DNA from: Bacteroidota bacterium
GTDB taxonomy: Bacteria; Bacteroidota; Bacteroidia; Bacteroidales; UBA10428
Direction of reading: 5' to 3'
DNA: 40,838 bases
NCBI GenBank assembly: GCA_023442525.1
Contig: JAEZZA010000021.1
Span: 1 to 40,838 of the forward strand
The position numbers were made by a program, and so were the translations under genes. Shown here in pieces: positions 1 to 9,212 of the stretch (position 1 is its first letter; every line of letters begins with the position of its first letter). A model generated the notes under the pieces. The model was given only the letters and a program-made list of their open reading frames with translations. It searched no databases and was not told the DNA's origin.

Positions 1-1
1 T

Positions 2-82
2 CAATGGCTGAAGAAACTGTTGGAAGTTGTTCCGGATTATCCGGCTAATCAACTGGAAAAACTACTGCCCGCTGAAAATTAG
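2..82 (+). mobile_element. C-terminal end of an IS66-like transposase (partial)
   Basis: A reading frame enters from the left edge and ends at TAG 80-82, giving 26 residues that contain WLKKLLEVVP and PANQLEKLLP. This matches the pattern of the short IS66_C element that ends IS66-family transposases: a WLxxVLxxxP segment, then a PxNxLxxLLP segment. IS66 transposases are DDE enzymes that move the element by cutting at its terminal inverted repeats. Only the tail is visible, so the assignment rests on one short motif. The right end of the element should lie between 83 and about 110, because the next frame is open only from 111. I could not identify the terminal inverted repeat with confidence. 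Confidence 0.5.
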
Positions 83-110
83 CAAATAACCGCACTAATC
101 ATAGATGTAG

Positions 111-533
111 TTCCCAGGATGCATACCATTGAACGGTAGTACAGTTAAACAATACAAATTATCCGACGGCTCACTTGCAGACAGTTTTGAAGGTATTGAA
201 GCGGGTTCTGTAGTTGGCGCTAACACTACAATAGCTGTTGACGATCAATTTTTTTATACATGGGATCCGTCTGCAGGAACGGTCCATGTTTATGATCTAA
301 ACGGCACTTTTATTAAGAACCTTAAATTACAATATGGTAATTATGGATATTCTCTGTCGTATGCAAATGGCTATCTATTTGTATCTTATGATGGCGGGGG
401 AGGTACAGGATATTGGTACGGATATAATATCCGAAAACCGTTAAATCCTGCACATCAGGTCATTACTCCGGCAATAGTTCAACCGGTACAAAAAGTTAAA
501 TTACCCGAAGGAGATACCACAACCGACCAGTAA
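111..533 (+). pseudogene. 3' remnant of a secreted/propeller-like protein cut off at its 5' side
   Basis: The frame is open from 111, after TAG at 108-110, to TAA at 531-533. The only start codon near its beginning is TTG at 129, with no good ribosome-binding context. The residues are rich in short beta-strand patterns such as VHVYDLNGTFIKNLKL and YSLSYANGYLFVSYDG, each with aromatic and glycine turns. That suits blades of a beta-propeller or a similar repeat protein, but I do not recognise the family. The frame starts right after the inferred end of the IS66-like element, so the simplest reading is a gene broken by that insertion, leaving its last ~140 codons. A short intact gene starting at TTG 129 is less likely. 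Confidence 0.45.
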
Positions 534-743
534 TTCAATCGAACACCGAAGGCTGCCAGCTGTTTGAACGCAGGTCCGAACCGTCAGTTAATTCCGCTCA
601 GAATCGTTGTAATGAACATGCTCATAGAAAGCAATGTTAATGTAATGTTACGGCAGGCTTTTTGTGATTTCATTTCTATTGGATAGAATTAATGGAATGA
701 GGCCATATTTATTTCCCCGAAATGCCGGATTATTTATCAAACG
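534..743. other. Intergenic stretch before tamB, no gene recognised
   Basis: These 210 bp lie between the broken gene and tamB. A 24-codon frame starts at ATG 612, but nothing supports it as a gene. I see no convincing hairpin plus T-tract terminator. I also see no full TAnnTTTG box, so the tamB promoter is not identified. Confidence 0.4.
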
Positions 744-3700
744 ATGTTATTCCACAAAATATTAAAAATTGGATTTTTCATTTTATTATCACTTTTTGGG
801 TTGATAATTATCGTGATAGTCACGATGAACCTGCCTTTTGCCCGGAAATTTCTTGTAAATACCATTAACCGGAATCTTCAGAGATCCGAATTACCGGTAC
901 ACGTTACAGGCATAAATGTTCTCACGCTTAGACAGATTAACATTTCAGATGTGCTGATTTTTGGTGAAAATCACGATACTATTGTTTTTGCAGGAAACCT
1001 GGATGTCAGGATAGCTCCCCGAAGCCTGCTGAGAAAAAGAATAACAATATCTTCCGTGTATGCTGAAAATCTGATTATACACCTGCTGCAGGAAGACCCG
1101 GATCAGCCTTTGAACCTGATCGGGGCCTTTGGAAATGACGGGAAGTCAACTGATGAAATCAAAGATGAACCAAAGAAGCAATGGACATTTGATGTAGGGC
1201 TTGTTAATCTTGCCAATCTCGATGTGGCTTATCACAGCATGCCGGATAATATGCTGGTAAAACTTGTTTTGAAGGATTTTGGAACAAGGATAGAAAAAAT
1301 GGATATATCAAACCGGGAACTGTTCATTAAAGATATTTTACTCGATGAAGCCAATGTGAAACTTTTTACCGGCGCAAAACCGGAGAAAGAACCTGATACG
1401 GCTGGTTTTAGTTTCCCCTGGTTTATAGAAATTGCAGGTTTCAGCATTCGAAACAGCTCTTTTGTGTCAGGAACATATCACAGGGCTTCTGATCCTGTTC
1501 TTACTCCGCAGTTTATTATTTCGGGATTTAAGTCAGAACTGGCGAATATTAAACTACAGAAAGATCATCTTGCAGCGAAGATCGGGAAAACGGGATTCCT
1601 CGCCGATAATGGTTTTATGCTGAAAACTTTCAAAGGAAATATTGATTCCCGACCAAAGAAAGCAACTTTTGATTTTCAGGTTGTAACCAATGAAAGCGAA
1701 ATAAATCTGATCGGCGAATCAGATACTATCATTTTCGGCATGGTAGGAGCTAACGCTGAGTCCATGCTGTCGGTTACAAATTCCACCATATCACTTACCG
1801 ATCTGACTTATTTCAACTCAGGAGTCGAGAAAGCGGCCTGGTTTAATGAATACGGAAGGACTCCTGTATCTGTGCATGCAAGTGTATTTAGCACAGGAAA
1901 CATTTTCCGCTTTGACAGCATCTACCTTTATCAATCCGGTGACCGTTGGTTATCTCTTGCCGGTGAAGTATCTGACCTTGCCGATTCATTACGCCCAAAG
2001 GAATTTGATGTAGAAATACTCAGCAGCCTTGGAAACGTGAGGCTCGACGGACGAATTGATCCTGCAAGGGAAAAGCTTAGCGCTACAGCAGCTTTCAACA
2101 ACATAAGGCCTGGTATCATTACAGGTAAGGAATCGCTTCAGGAAATCAACGGTTCTGTAATAGCCGATGTCAATGGTTTCAGTTTAGACAATCTTTATGC
2201 TGATATCAAAATCAACCTGAATAACCTGGCATTTAATCACCATGTATACGATAGACTTGTGTTTGTTGGAAAAGTTAATCCGGGTAACATCGACATAGCC
2301 GGAAATATTACCGATCAGGCGCTTACTATGGATTTATCTGCAACAATACATCGGGAAAAGAATGACCTGTCGCTGCAAACTAAGGGCAATTTCAAAGTGG
2401 CCCCGGCTGAACTTAACTTTATGAAGGATTCCCTTGCAGTTGAAGCCATGTTTTCGGGCAATTTCAGGAAAACCGGTAATGGCCTTGCGGCTGCAGCATA
2501 TTTATCACAAATTGAATTGACAAAGCCCGGCGAAAGAGCCGGAATCGACAGTTTACTGGTTGAGATGCATTCCGATTCCCTAAATACAATGATAACCGGC
2601 ATTTCCGACTTCTTTAGTCTTAATTTCCGGGTGGATGAGCCTGTCAGCAACAGCGGTAAATTTTTCAATGATATGGCAGGTTATTTTGGAGCCCTGGCTT
2701 CGGGTTTCTTTCTGGATTCTTCATTTCGCGACTTCAATATTCCCGTCGCCGTTTTTCACGGTGAATTCACATTTCACCCGGTAATGGCCATGCTAACCAA
2801 CGATACTTCCCTTGAGTTTTCAAAAGTCAAAATACAAATGTCTGCAGGTGAGCAACCCGGACAATTCTATAGCAGCTTTATTGTAACAGGAATTCACGCA
2901 GGGGAACTGTCGGTGAGCAGTGTTAAGTCAGAATTCAGGGATTCGTCAGGCTTTGTCAGCTTAACTGCGGGGGTTGACAGTATAATGGCCGGTTCACAGT
3001 TTTTTTCAGGCATCGGGCTTTCGCATGCTTCCAATGACAACAACCATGAGGGACAATCACAACTGCTTATCATGACAGATAAGAATAAGATGAACAGCCA
3101 AATTAAACTGGCATCAGTGCTTAAGGATTCCTTACTAACTGTTTCCATTCCATCGGGTGAGCTGTTGTTAAACGGGACATTATGGCAAACCGGTACATCG
3201 GAACTATTCAGCTATCATTCCGGCAAGGGTGAATTCCGGCCTGCAATAACGCTTTATACGGACAGCTCTGAAATGAGCTTTGTCACTATCAGAGATAATC
3301 CGGCGACGGGTTTTGATGTTAATTTTGACAGGGTTGACTTCACATCATTGGTTCCTGCCGTTCTTCTTCCGGGTAATCCTGCCGCTAAAATAAACGGATT
3401 TGTACGTTACAGAACCCATGAAAATAAAGATATGAGTATTGAGACTGACCTTGAACTCTCGAAGGTTGCCTGGTCGGATTTAGAAGTAGACCGGCTTGAT
3501 ATCAGCGGTTCGTATAATTCGACAGGTAGCGGAGCTTACAGGATTGAGTCAAATGTTACTATGGATACGGCAGATATCCATTTAAAGGGTAACAGCACAT
3601 CAGATACGGATCGCAAACTTACGGCGGAATTCTCGGCCCTGCCTCTGAATTTACTGACGCCTTTCGTGGAAGAATCTATTTCGGAATTGACAGGCACGGT

Positions 3701-5204
3701 TTCGGGTGCTGTCAGTACAGGCATAGACGATGGTAATGAAATAACCGAAGGGCATGTTGAACTCAATGATGTCAGTGCACATATAAATTCTTTGAACTCA
3801 ACTTTCAGGATTCCGGAAAATAAAATTATCCTGGCAGATAATAAGGCAGGATTTAACCGGTTCAGAATTCTGGATTCGCGAGATAATGAATTATTTATCG
3901 ATGGTCATATCGAATTTTCCAACAGGGATGATGTAATTGCAGATCTCGATATTTCGTCACCCAAAATGCTGGTAATGAATTCCACACGGGAGGATAACCA
4001 GTCGTTTTATGGCACAGTGCTTGTCGGGACTCAAATGTCGGTAAAGGGACCGCTTATGGCTCCTGCCATACAGGGCAGCCTGTCACTCGACAGCGGCACT
4101 GAAATTTTCTATGCCAATCAAACAAGCTATCAGTTGCAGGATATGTCACAGACCGTGACATTCATCAACACTGGGGCGGATTCAACTGAGAGTGGTACTG
4201 AAGAGTCCGTAGGCGGACAAAAAGCGGCTATTGAAGCATCTGTTGAAGTTGATCCTGCTACGATTCTACATTTCAGCCTGGAGGACCAGCTGTATAATAT
4301 CAGTCTGAACATCACAGGCGGAGGGACATTGAATTACAATGTTTTCTCCAATAATCAATCTAATCTGACCGGGTTGTACGAGATAAGTGAAGGAGAGGCA
4401 GATGTAAAGATAAGAGGCTGGTCGAATAAGAAATTTACCATTGCGGATGGAAGTTTTATAAGGTGGATCGACAGAACAGAAGACCCTGAATTGCAGATAG
4501 AAGCACAGAATTTGGTTACAGGAAAGTATAGAAATCCGGCCGACCGCAGGGAAAGAATAGTTGAATTCAATGTAGTTCTTAAGGTTTCCAACAGGCTATC
4601 CGACCTGGATGTGTTGTTTACTGTTACCACGGAGGATCAGTACCTGATGAGCATTATTAACTCAATGAGTCCGGAAGACCAAATGAAACAGGCAGTGTCG
4701 CTGTTGCTGTTTCAGACTATCAATATACCGGGCATTTACACGACCTCCAATCAGATTACCGAACAGGTAAACCAGATTGTGGAAAGCCAGCTGAACAAAC
4801 TGACCCAGACATCGATTAAAAGCTTCGATATTTCATTGGGTGTTGATTCTTACACTACCCCTACAGCAAGCGGTTCTGAAGAAACACAAACAAGCCTGTC
4901 GTATGATATTAAGAAGAATATTTTTGAAGACAGGGCATCGGTTCAAGTCTCGGGCCGACTTAACAACCTTGGCGAACAGGGCAATGATGATAACACAATG
5001 AGCAATTTTACTTTTGAATACCGTATTGATTCGGCTGCCACTAAATATTTACAGGTATTCAGGCGGCGATCGTATGAAGACATACTGGAAGGGGAGGTTG
5101 AACGCACCGGAGCCGGGCTTATACTTAGGAAAACCTTTGATTCATTTCGGGATATTTTCGCCGGTAAAAGAAAAAGACCTGCCAGAACCCCCAATGCACC
5201 ATGA
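744..5204 (+). CDS. tamB: TamB-like envelope assembly/lipid-transport protein
   Basis: This 1486-residue protein has one N-terminal membrane anchor (about residues 9-28). It is followed by a very long region of alternating beta strands and ends in the TamB (DUF490) C-terminal domain, with segments such as QGSLSLDSGTEIFY and QAVSLLLFQTINIP. TamB-family proteins are anchored in the inner membrane and span the periplasm as a long beta-groove. They are linked to outer-membrane protein assembly and phospholipid transport to the outer membrane. The length fits the family (about 1200-1600). The ATG at 744 is placed directly before the hydrophobic anchor. The last codons overlap the start of the Omp85 partner gene at 5201, so the two are translated as a coupled pair. 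Confidence 0.9.
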   Translation: MLFHKILKIGFFILLSLFGLIIIVIVTMNLPFARKFLVNTINRNLQRSELPVHVTGINVLTLRQINISDVLIFGENHDTIVFAGNLDVRIAPRSLLRKRITISSVYAENLIIHLLQEDPDQPLNLIGAFGNDGKSTDEIKDEPKKQWTFDVGLVNLANLDVAYHSMPDNMLVKLVLKDFGTRIEKMDISNRELFIKDILLDEANVKLFTGAKPEKEPDTAGFSFPWFIEIAGFSIRNSSFVSGTYHRASDPVLTPQFIISGFKSELANIKLQKDHLAAKIGKTGFLADNGFMLKTFKGNIDSRPKKATFDFQVVTNESEINLIGESDTIIFGMVGANAESMLSVTNSTISLTDLTYFNSGVEKAAWFNEYGRTPVSVHASVFSTGNIFRFDSIYLYQSGDRWLSLAGEVSDLADSLRPKEFDVEILSSLGNVRLDGRIDPAREKLSATAAFNNIRPGIITGKESLQEINGSVIADVNGFSLDNLYADIKINLNNLAFNHHVYDRLVFVGKVNPGNIDIAGNITDQALTMDLSATIHREKNDLSLQTKGNFKVAPAELNFMKDSLAVEAMFSGNFRKTGNGLAAAAYLSQIELTKPGERAGIDSLLVEMHSDSLNTMITGISDFFSLNFRVDEPVSNSGKFFNDMAGYFGALASGFFLDSSFRDFNIPVAVFHGEFTFHPVMAMLTNDTSLEFSKVKIQMSAGEQPGQFYSSFIVTGIHAGELSVSSVKSEFRDSSGFVSLTAGVDSIMAGSQFFSGIGLSHASNDNNHEGQSQLLIMTDKNKMNSQIKLASVLKDSLLTVSIPSGELLLNGTLWQTGTSELFSYHSGKGEFRPAITLYTDSSEMSFVTIRDNPATGFDVNFDRVDFTSLVPAVLLPGNPAAKINGFVRYRTHENKDMSIETDLELSKVAWSDLEVDRLDISGSYNSTGSGAYRIESNVTMDTADIHLKGNSTSDTDRKLTAEFSALPLNLLTPFVEESISELTGTVSGAVSTGIDDGNEITEGHVELNDVSAHINSLNSTFRIPENKIILADNKAGFNRFRILDSRDNELFIDGHIEFSNRDDVIADLDISSPKMLVMNSTREDNQSFYGTVLVGTQMSVKGPLMAPAIQGSLSLDSGTEIFYANQTSYQLQDMSQTVTFINTGADSTESGTEESVGGQKAAIEASVEVDPATILHFSLEDQLYNISLNITGGGTLNYNVFSNNQSNLTGLYEISEGEADVKIRGWSNKKFTIADGSFIRWIDRTEDPELQIEAQNLVTGKYRNPADRRERIVEFNVVLKVSNRLSDLDVLFTVTTEDQYLMSIINSMSPEDQMKQAVSLLLFQTINIPGIYTTSNQITEQVNQIVESQLNKLTQTSIKSFDISLGVDSYTTPTASGSEETQTSLSYDIKKNIFEDRASVQVSGRLNNLGEQGNDDNTMSNFTFEYRIDSAATKYLQVFRRRSYEDILEGEVERTGAGLILRKTFDSFRDIFAGKRKRPARTPNAP

Positions 5205-7492
5205 AAGCAAGGTTTTTACCCTATATTATTTTCGGATTATTCATATGCAGCGGATGCTCCAATACCCGCATGCTGACCGATGACCAGAAGCTTTACACCG
5301 GTCGGAAAGATATTGTAATTCATAATCCGCAGGGAGTTAAGAAAACCGGTGAGGTAAAAGGCTATGTAAAATCTATTACGGCAAGTAAGGTAAACAACTC
5401 AATTTTTGGTTTACGGTTGTTTCCGCCTGTTTCGTTATGGATATACAATTATGCAACGCCTGGTAAAGACAAAGGCTTTAGGAATTGGTTATACAGGGCT
5501 TTTTCAAAGCCGCCGGTTTTGCTCAGTGATGTGAATCCTGAATTGCGTGCGGCAAAAATTCAGAACGAACTGAACAACCGCGGGTTTTTTCATACAACTG
5601 CATCATCGGAAATTCACACGAAGAAGTATAATCTTAAGAAGGCGAAAGTATCCTACATAGTTGATCTGCATCCTCCATGGCATATTAACCGGGTTACTTA
5701 TGACAGTATCAGGAATACTGCAGACAGTATATTGCAAAGAACAGAAATTGATGATCTGATTGAGCCTGGTGACAGGTTTAGTCTATCGGCTCTAAGGAAT
5801 GTAAAAGCAATTATGGCGCAGGACCTACAGGAGCACGGATATTTCTTTTTTATTCCTGATTATGTGTCCATGCGTGCCGATTCAAGTATTGGTGACAGAA
5901 AAATCGATCTGTTTCTCGGGACAAAAGATAATCATGGGGATCATATGATTTCAAGATACCGGATCAATAAAATTTCAATCCGGTTGACAAAATCGGGTGT
6001 TAATGACAGTATTCCTGCAGACACATTGCATTACAAAGACATTACCATTATTTCCCCGGGGAAAATAGTAAAGCCTGAAATACTTTATAATTCAGTGGCT
6101 TTTAGGCCAGGTGACATCTATTCGCTGTCATCCTACCGTAAAACGCTTACGAATTTGAATAACCTGGGCATTTTCAGGCTTGTAAACATTAACTACACCG
6201 TACCGGATAAGGATACAGCTTCTCATACTCTTGATGTCCGTATTGAGACACTTGTGCCGCATAATATTAGCGTTTCGGTGGAAACAAATCTTGCCACAAA
6301 ATCAACAGGGTTTACTGGTCCGGCCGTGATAGCCGGAATTCAGCACCGGAATGCATTTAAAGGGGCAGAAAAGGTTGAGATTAAACTTACAGGTAATATG
6401 GAGTGGCAGTGGTACAGGAATTATTCGAGCGAGCTGGGGTCGTATTCGTATGAAGCAGGTGCCAGTGCGGGACTAGTATTGCCCAGGCTGATAATTCCAG
6501 ACAGAATTATTAATACGGGTAAACCTGTTACCAGGAGTACATCAATTAACGGAGGTATAAATCTTCTTAACAGAACTTCATTTTACCGTTTGAATGCCGT
6601 AAAGGCAAGTTTAAGATATCAGTGGGGACCATCGGAGCAGATCTTTCATACTTTTTATCCGTTTTACCTGAACGCTGTAAAATTGCTGAAGACTACATCA
6701 GCTTTTGATTCGATAATTGCCAGCAACATATATATCCGCCGAAGCTTTGAAGAGCAGTTTATTTTAGGCATTCGCTACGAGTTTAATTATGATGACAAAA
6801 CCCCTGTAAAACCAGGTAATTTTCTGTTCATGGGCGGAATATACACATCCGGGAACCTGTTAAGCCTTATCTCGTCGAAACCTGAAAATTTGAACAAGGA
6901 ATCGGAAACATTCCTGAATTCCGTTTATGCCCAGTTTGCTAAATTCACAGCAGACATGCGTTTTTATATTAACGGTATCAATAATATGCTTGCGATCCGG
7001 CTTTATGCAGGAATAGGGTTACCTTACGGCAACTCCTCAGTTTTGCCTTACGTGGAGCAGTTCTTTAGTGGAGGTGCATATAGTATAAGAGGCTTTCCGG
7101 CACGCAGGTTGGGGCCCGGGGGTTATTACCAAGGTGTCAGCGGCTTTTTTGATCAGTCGGGCGATATCAGGCTCGAAGGGAATATTGAGTATCGGACAAA
7201 GTTTTCCAAACTTTTGCATGGCGCAATATTTCTTGAAACAGGTAATGTATGGCTGAGGAATGATGATCCTGAAAGGCCGGGAGCACAATTCAGCGCCGAC
7301 ACATTTCTAAATCAGCTGGCTGTGGGTACCGGACTGGGACTACGGTTCGATCTTGGGTTTTTCGTACTTCGTACGGATCTTGGACTGCCATTAAGAACTC
7401 CTTATGAATTTAACGGAAGTCACAGCATTGGTAGTTTTTCAAAAATGCTGAAGAACAGCGTTTTTCATTTGGCAATTGGGTATCCGTTTTAA
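5201..7492 (+). CDS. tamL: TamL: lipoprotein Omp85-family outer-membrane partner of TamB
   Basis: This 763-residue Omp85/BamA-superfamily protein begins with a short signal peptide ending in a lipobox-like CSGC, so Cys19 is the likely lipidated residue. POTRA-like repeats fill roughly residues 100-360. The rest is a 16-strand-type barrel ending in phenylalanine (IGYPF), as expected for a BAM substrate. The conserved loop-6 motif is visible as IRGF at residues 629-632. Bacteroidota carry this lipidated variant, named TamL, in place of TamA. It overlaps tamB by 4 bp (ATGA), the expected gene order for a TamB-TamL module. The lipid anchor is inferred from the lipobox. The Omp85 assignment is strong. 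Confidence 0.9.
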   Translation: MKARFLPYIIFGLFICSGCSNTRMLTDDQKLYTGRKDIVIHNPQGVKKTGEVKGYVKSITASKVNNSIFGLRLFPPVSLWIYNYATPGKDKGFRNWLYRAFSKPPVLLSDVNPELRAAKIQNELNNRGFFHTTASSEIHTKKYNLKKAKVSYIVDLHPPWHINRVTYDSIRNTADSILQRTEIDDLIEPGDRFSLSALRNVKAIMAQDLQEHGYFFFIPDYVSMRADSSIGDRKIDLFLGTKDNHGDHMISRYRINKISIRLTKSGVNDSIPADTLHYKDITIISPGKIVKPEILYNSVAFRPGDIYSLSSYRKTLTNLNNLGIFRLVNINYTVPDKDTASHTLDVRIETLVPHNISVSVETNLATKSTGFTGPAVIAGIQHRNAFKGAEKVEIKLTGNMEWQWYRNYSSELGSYSYEAGASAGLVLPRLIIPDRIINTGKPVTRSTSINGGINLLNRTSFYRLNAVKASLRYQWGPSEQIFHTFYPFYLNAVKLLKTTSAFDSIIASNIYIRRSFEEQFILGIRYEFNYDDKTPVKPGNFLFMGGIYTSGNLLSLISSKPENLNKESETFLNSVYAQFAKFTADMRFYINGINNMLAIRLYAGIGLPYGNSSVLPYVEQFFSGGAYSIRGFPARRLGPGGYYQGVSGFFDQSGDIRLEGNIEYRTKFSKLLHGAIFLETGNVWLRNDDPERPGAQFSADTFLNQLAVGTGLGLRFDLGFFVLRTDLGLPLRTPYEFNGSHSIGSFSKMLKNSVFHLAIGYPF

Positions 7493-7539
7493 AGGCCAGA
7501 TTAACCACTCCAGTTGGTCAATAAACGGCTTATCTAATC

Positions 7540-7570
7540 TTGAGGAATCTGACTATTTATATTATTTTTG
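7540..7570 (+). promoter_or_regulatory. Bacteroidota-type promoter for the FKBP gene
   Basis: TTG at 7540-7542, a 20-nt spacer, then TATTTTTG at 7563-7570, an exact match to the -7 consensus TAnnTTTG. The box ends 14 nt before the chosen ATG at 7585, so the leader would be very short. Confidence 0.5.
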
Positions 7571-7584
7571 AAAAAAAACGAAGA

Positions 7585-8244
7585 ATGAGAGTACTACTGT
7601 TGATTTCTATAAGTCTGTTTTCGGCTTCAGCCATTTTTGCTCAAACTGCTCCTCTTTCGGAAAACGACTCGGTGTCGTACAGTCTCGGCATTATCATGGG
7701 AACCAGTATCGGGGACGCAGGTATCAATGATTTGAATGACGAATTGTTCATGAAAGCTATAAAGGATGCTATTAATAAAGCACAACCCCTGTTAACTCCC
7801 GAACAGGCAAATGTTTTTCTGAACCAGTACGTCGTGAAATTAACCCAGAAAAGAGCAGTAAAAAATCTCGAGGAATCCATGGCATATATGACGGAAAATT
7901 CCAGGAAAGAAGGAGTGGTCACCCTGCCAAGCGGATTGCAATATAAGGTAATCAGGGATGGCATTGGCGATATGCCTGTTGATACCAGCCATGTTACCGT
8001 TCATTATAAAGGAACATTGGTCGACGGAACCGAATTCGACAGTTCATTTCAAAGAGGGCAGCCCGCACAGTTTATGCTGAACAGGGTGATCCCCGGATGG
8101 ACAGAAGCCCTTAAACTGATGAAGACCGGAGCTAAGTGGATTCTTTATATACCCCCGACTCTCGCATACGGCGAAAGGGGCACTAAAGGCATCCCCCCCA
8201 ACAGCGTGCTGATTTTTGAAGTGGAACTGCTTAACGTTCAATAG
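7585..8244 (+). CDS. Exported FKBP-type peptidyl-prolyl cis-trans isomerase
   Basis: The 219-residue product starts at ATG 7585, placed directly before a signal peptide (MRVLLLISISLFSASAIFAQ; likely cut after the AIFA motif). An upstream TTG at 7540 stays in frame but overlaps the probable promoter, so I reject it. Residues about 30-105 form the helical dimerisation region seen in FkpA/Mip-type enzymes. Residues about 117-219 form the FKBP domain, with VTVHYKGTLVDGTEFDSS, VIPGWTEAL and LAYGERG, which carry the usual substrate-pocket residues. These enzymes speed proline isomerisation and act as periplasmic or surface chaperones. The position between the Tam pair and outer-membrane proteins fits a role in envelope protein folding. 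Confidence 0.88.
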   Translation: MRVLLLISISLFSASAIFAQTAPLSENDSVSYSLGIIMGTSIGDAGINDLNDELFMKAIKDAINKAQPLLTPEQANVFLNQYVVKLTQKRAVKNLEESMAYMTENSRKEGVVTLPSGLQYKVIRDGIGDMPVDTSHVTVHYKGTLVDGTEFDSSFQRGQPAQFMLNRVIPGWTEALKLMKTGAKWILYIPPTLAYGERGTKGIPPNSVLIFEVELLNVQ

Positions 8245-8500
8245 AATCATATCTTTGAATGCAATAAGGATTGTTTTGGCTATGAATTCTCTGCAATCCC
8301 AGATGCTTACTGATGGTTCCAGCGTGTCGAAATAAATTGTTTCAATTTTTTTTGGAACATTGTCATTGAAATTTACACCCGGTACACGGTAAAGTGATAC
8401 AGGGTTCAATTTTTTATCGGAAATGCCTGAATTAAACTTTAGAACATGAAGAGTGTTACATAAATGTAAATTTTTATTTGCGACACATAAATTACTTATC

Positions 8501-9172
8501 ATGAAGAAAAACAACAAATTATTCGCAGGTTTATTAATTAGTATCATGCTGTTTTCCGGTTGCGCATCTATGAATAAGACTCAGAAGGGCGCTGCAATTG
8601 GAACGGCTGGTGGTGCTGCTGCCGGTGCCGTAATTGGCCGTGCTTCGGGAAATACCGCTCTGGGTGCCATTATTGGTGCAACCGTAGGAGGTGTAACGGG
8701 TGCAGTTATCGGACGACAAATGGACAAACAGGCGGAAGAGCTTAAGAAAGAAGTTCCTAATGCCAACGTGGAAAGAGTTGGCGAGGGGATTGTAATTGAA
8801 TTAAGCGATAAGGTTTTGTTTGATTTTGGGAAATCCGATCTGACAGATGCTTCCAAAAGAAGTCTGGATAAAATCGTGGAGGTCTTTAATAAATATCCGG
8901 ATACCGATATTGAAGTACAAGGCCATACAGATAACAAGGGAAGCGAAGAATACAATCAGGGACTTTCGGTGCGTCGGGCCGTTGCAGTTACTGATTATCT
9001 GAACAATAAAGGAATTCCCAATTCAAGATTGAATGTTAAAGGATTTGGAGAACTTGCACCAAAATACGACAATGCCACTGAAGAAGGTCGTGCCCAGAAC
9101 CGAAGGGTGGAATTCCTCGTCACTGCAAATGAAAAAATGAAAGCCGACGCTGCCAAACAAGCCGGACAATAA
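8501..9172 (+). CDS. OmpA-family peptidoglycan-binding lipoprotein with glycine zipper
   Basis: This 223-residue protein starts at ATG 8501. An in-frame start 48 bp upstream would bury the signal sequence. The lipobox LFSGC places the lipidated cysteine at residue 21. Residues about 30-75 are a Gly/Ala-rich glycine-zipper segment (GAAIGTAGGAAAGAVIG and similar repeats) that probably inserts in or packs against a membrane. The C-terminal OmpA-like domain includes VLFDFGKSDL, IEVQGHTDNKG and NQGLSVRRA, which contain the Asp and Arg used to bind diaminopimelate in peptidoglycan. The layout resembles E. coli YiaD. It probably tethers the outer membrane to the cell wall. The two barrel genes that follow are close enough (40 bp, then 8 bp) to be co-transcribed. 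Confidence 0.9.
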   Translation: MKKNNKLFAGLLISIMLFSGCASMNKTQKGAAIGTAGGAAAGAVIGRASGNTALGAIIGATVGGVTGAVIGRQMDKQAEELKKEVPNANVERVGEGIVIELSDKVLFDFGKSDLTDASKRSLDKIVEVFNKYPDTDIEVQGHTDNKGSEEYNQGLSVRRAVAVTDYLNNKGIPNSRLNVKGFGELAPKYDNATEEGRAQNRRVEFLVTANEKMKADAAKQAGQ

Positions 9173-9212
9173 AATCTAAATCCATCACTTTTACTAACTT
9201 AAACAAACTCTT

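Noticed and set aside
7493..7539. Terminator after tamL
   Set aside because: The only inverted repeat (TTAACCA/TGGTCAA) has a mismatch in a 7-bp stem and no T-tract.
8044..8547. Minus-strand frame of 167 codons spanning the FKBP 3' end, the intergenic region and the OmpA gene start
   Set aside because: Its ends are antisense to two confident genes, there is no promoter or recognisable domain, and only the middle could be a remnant.
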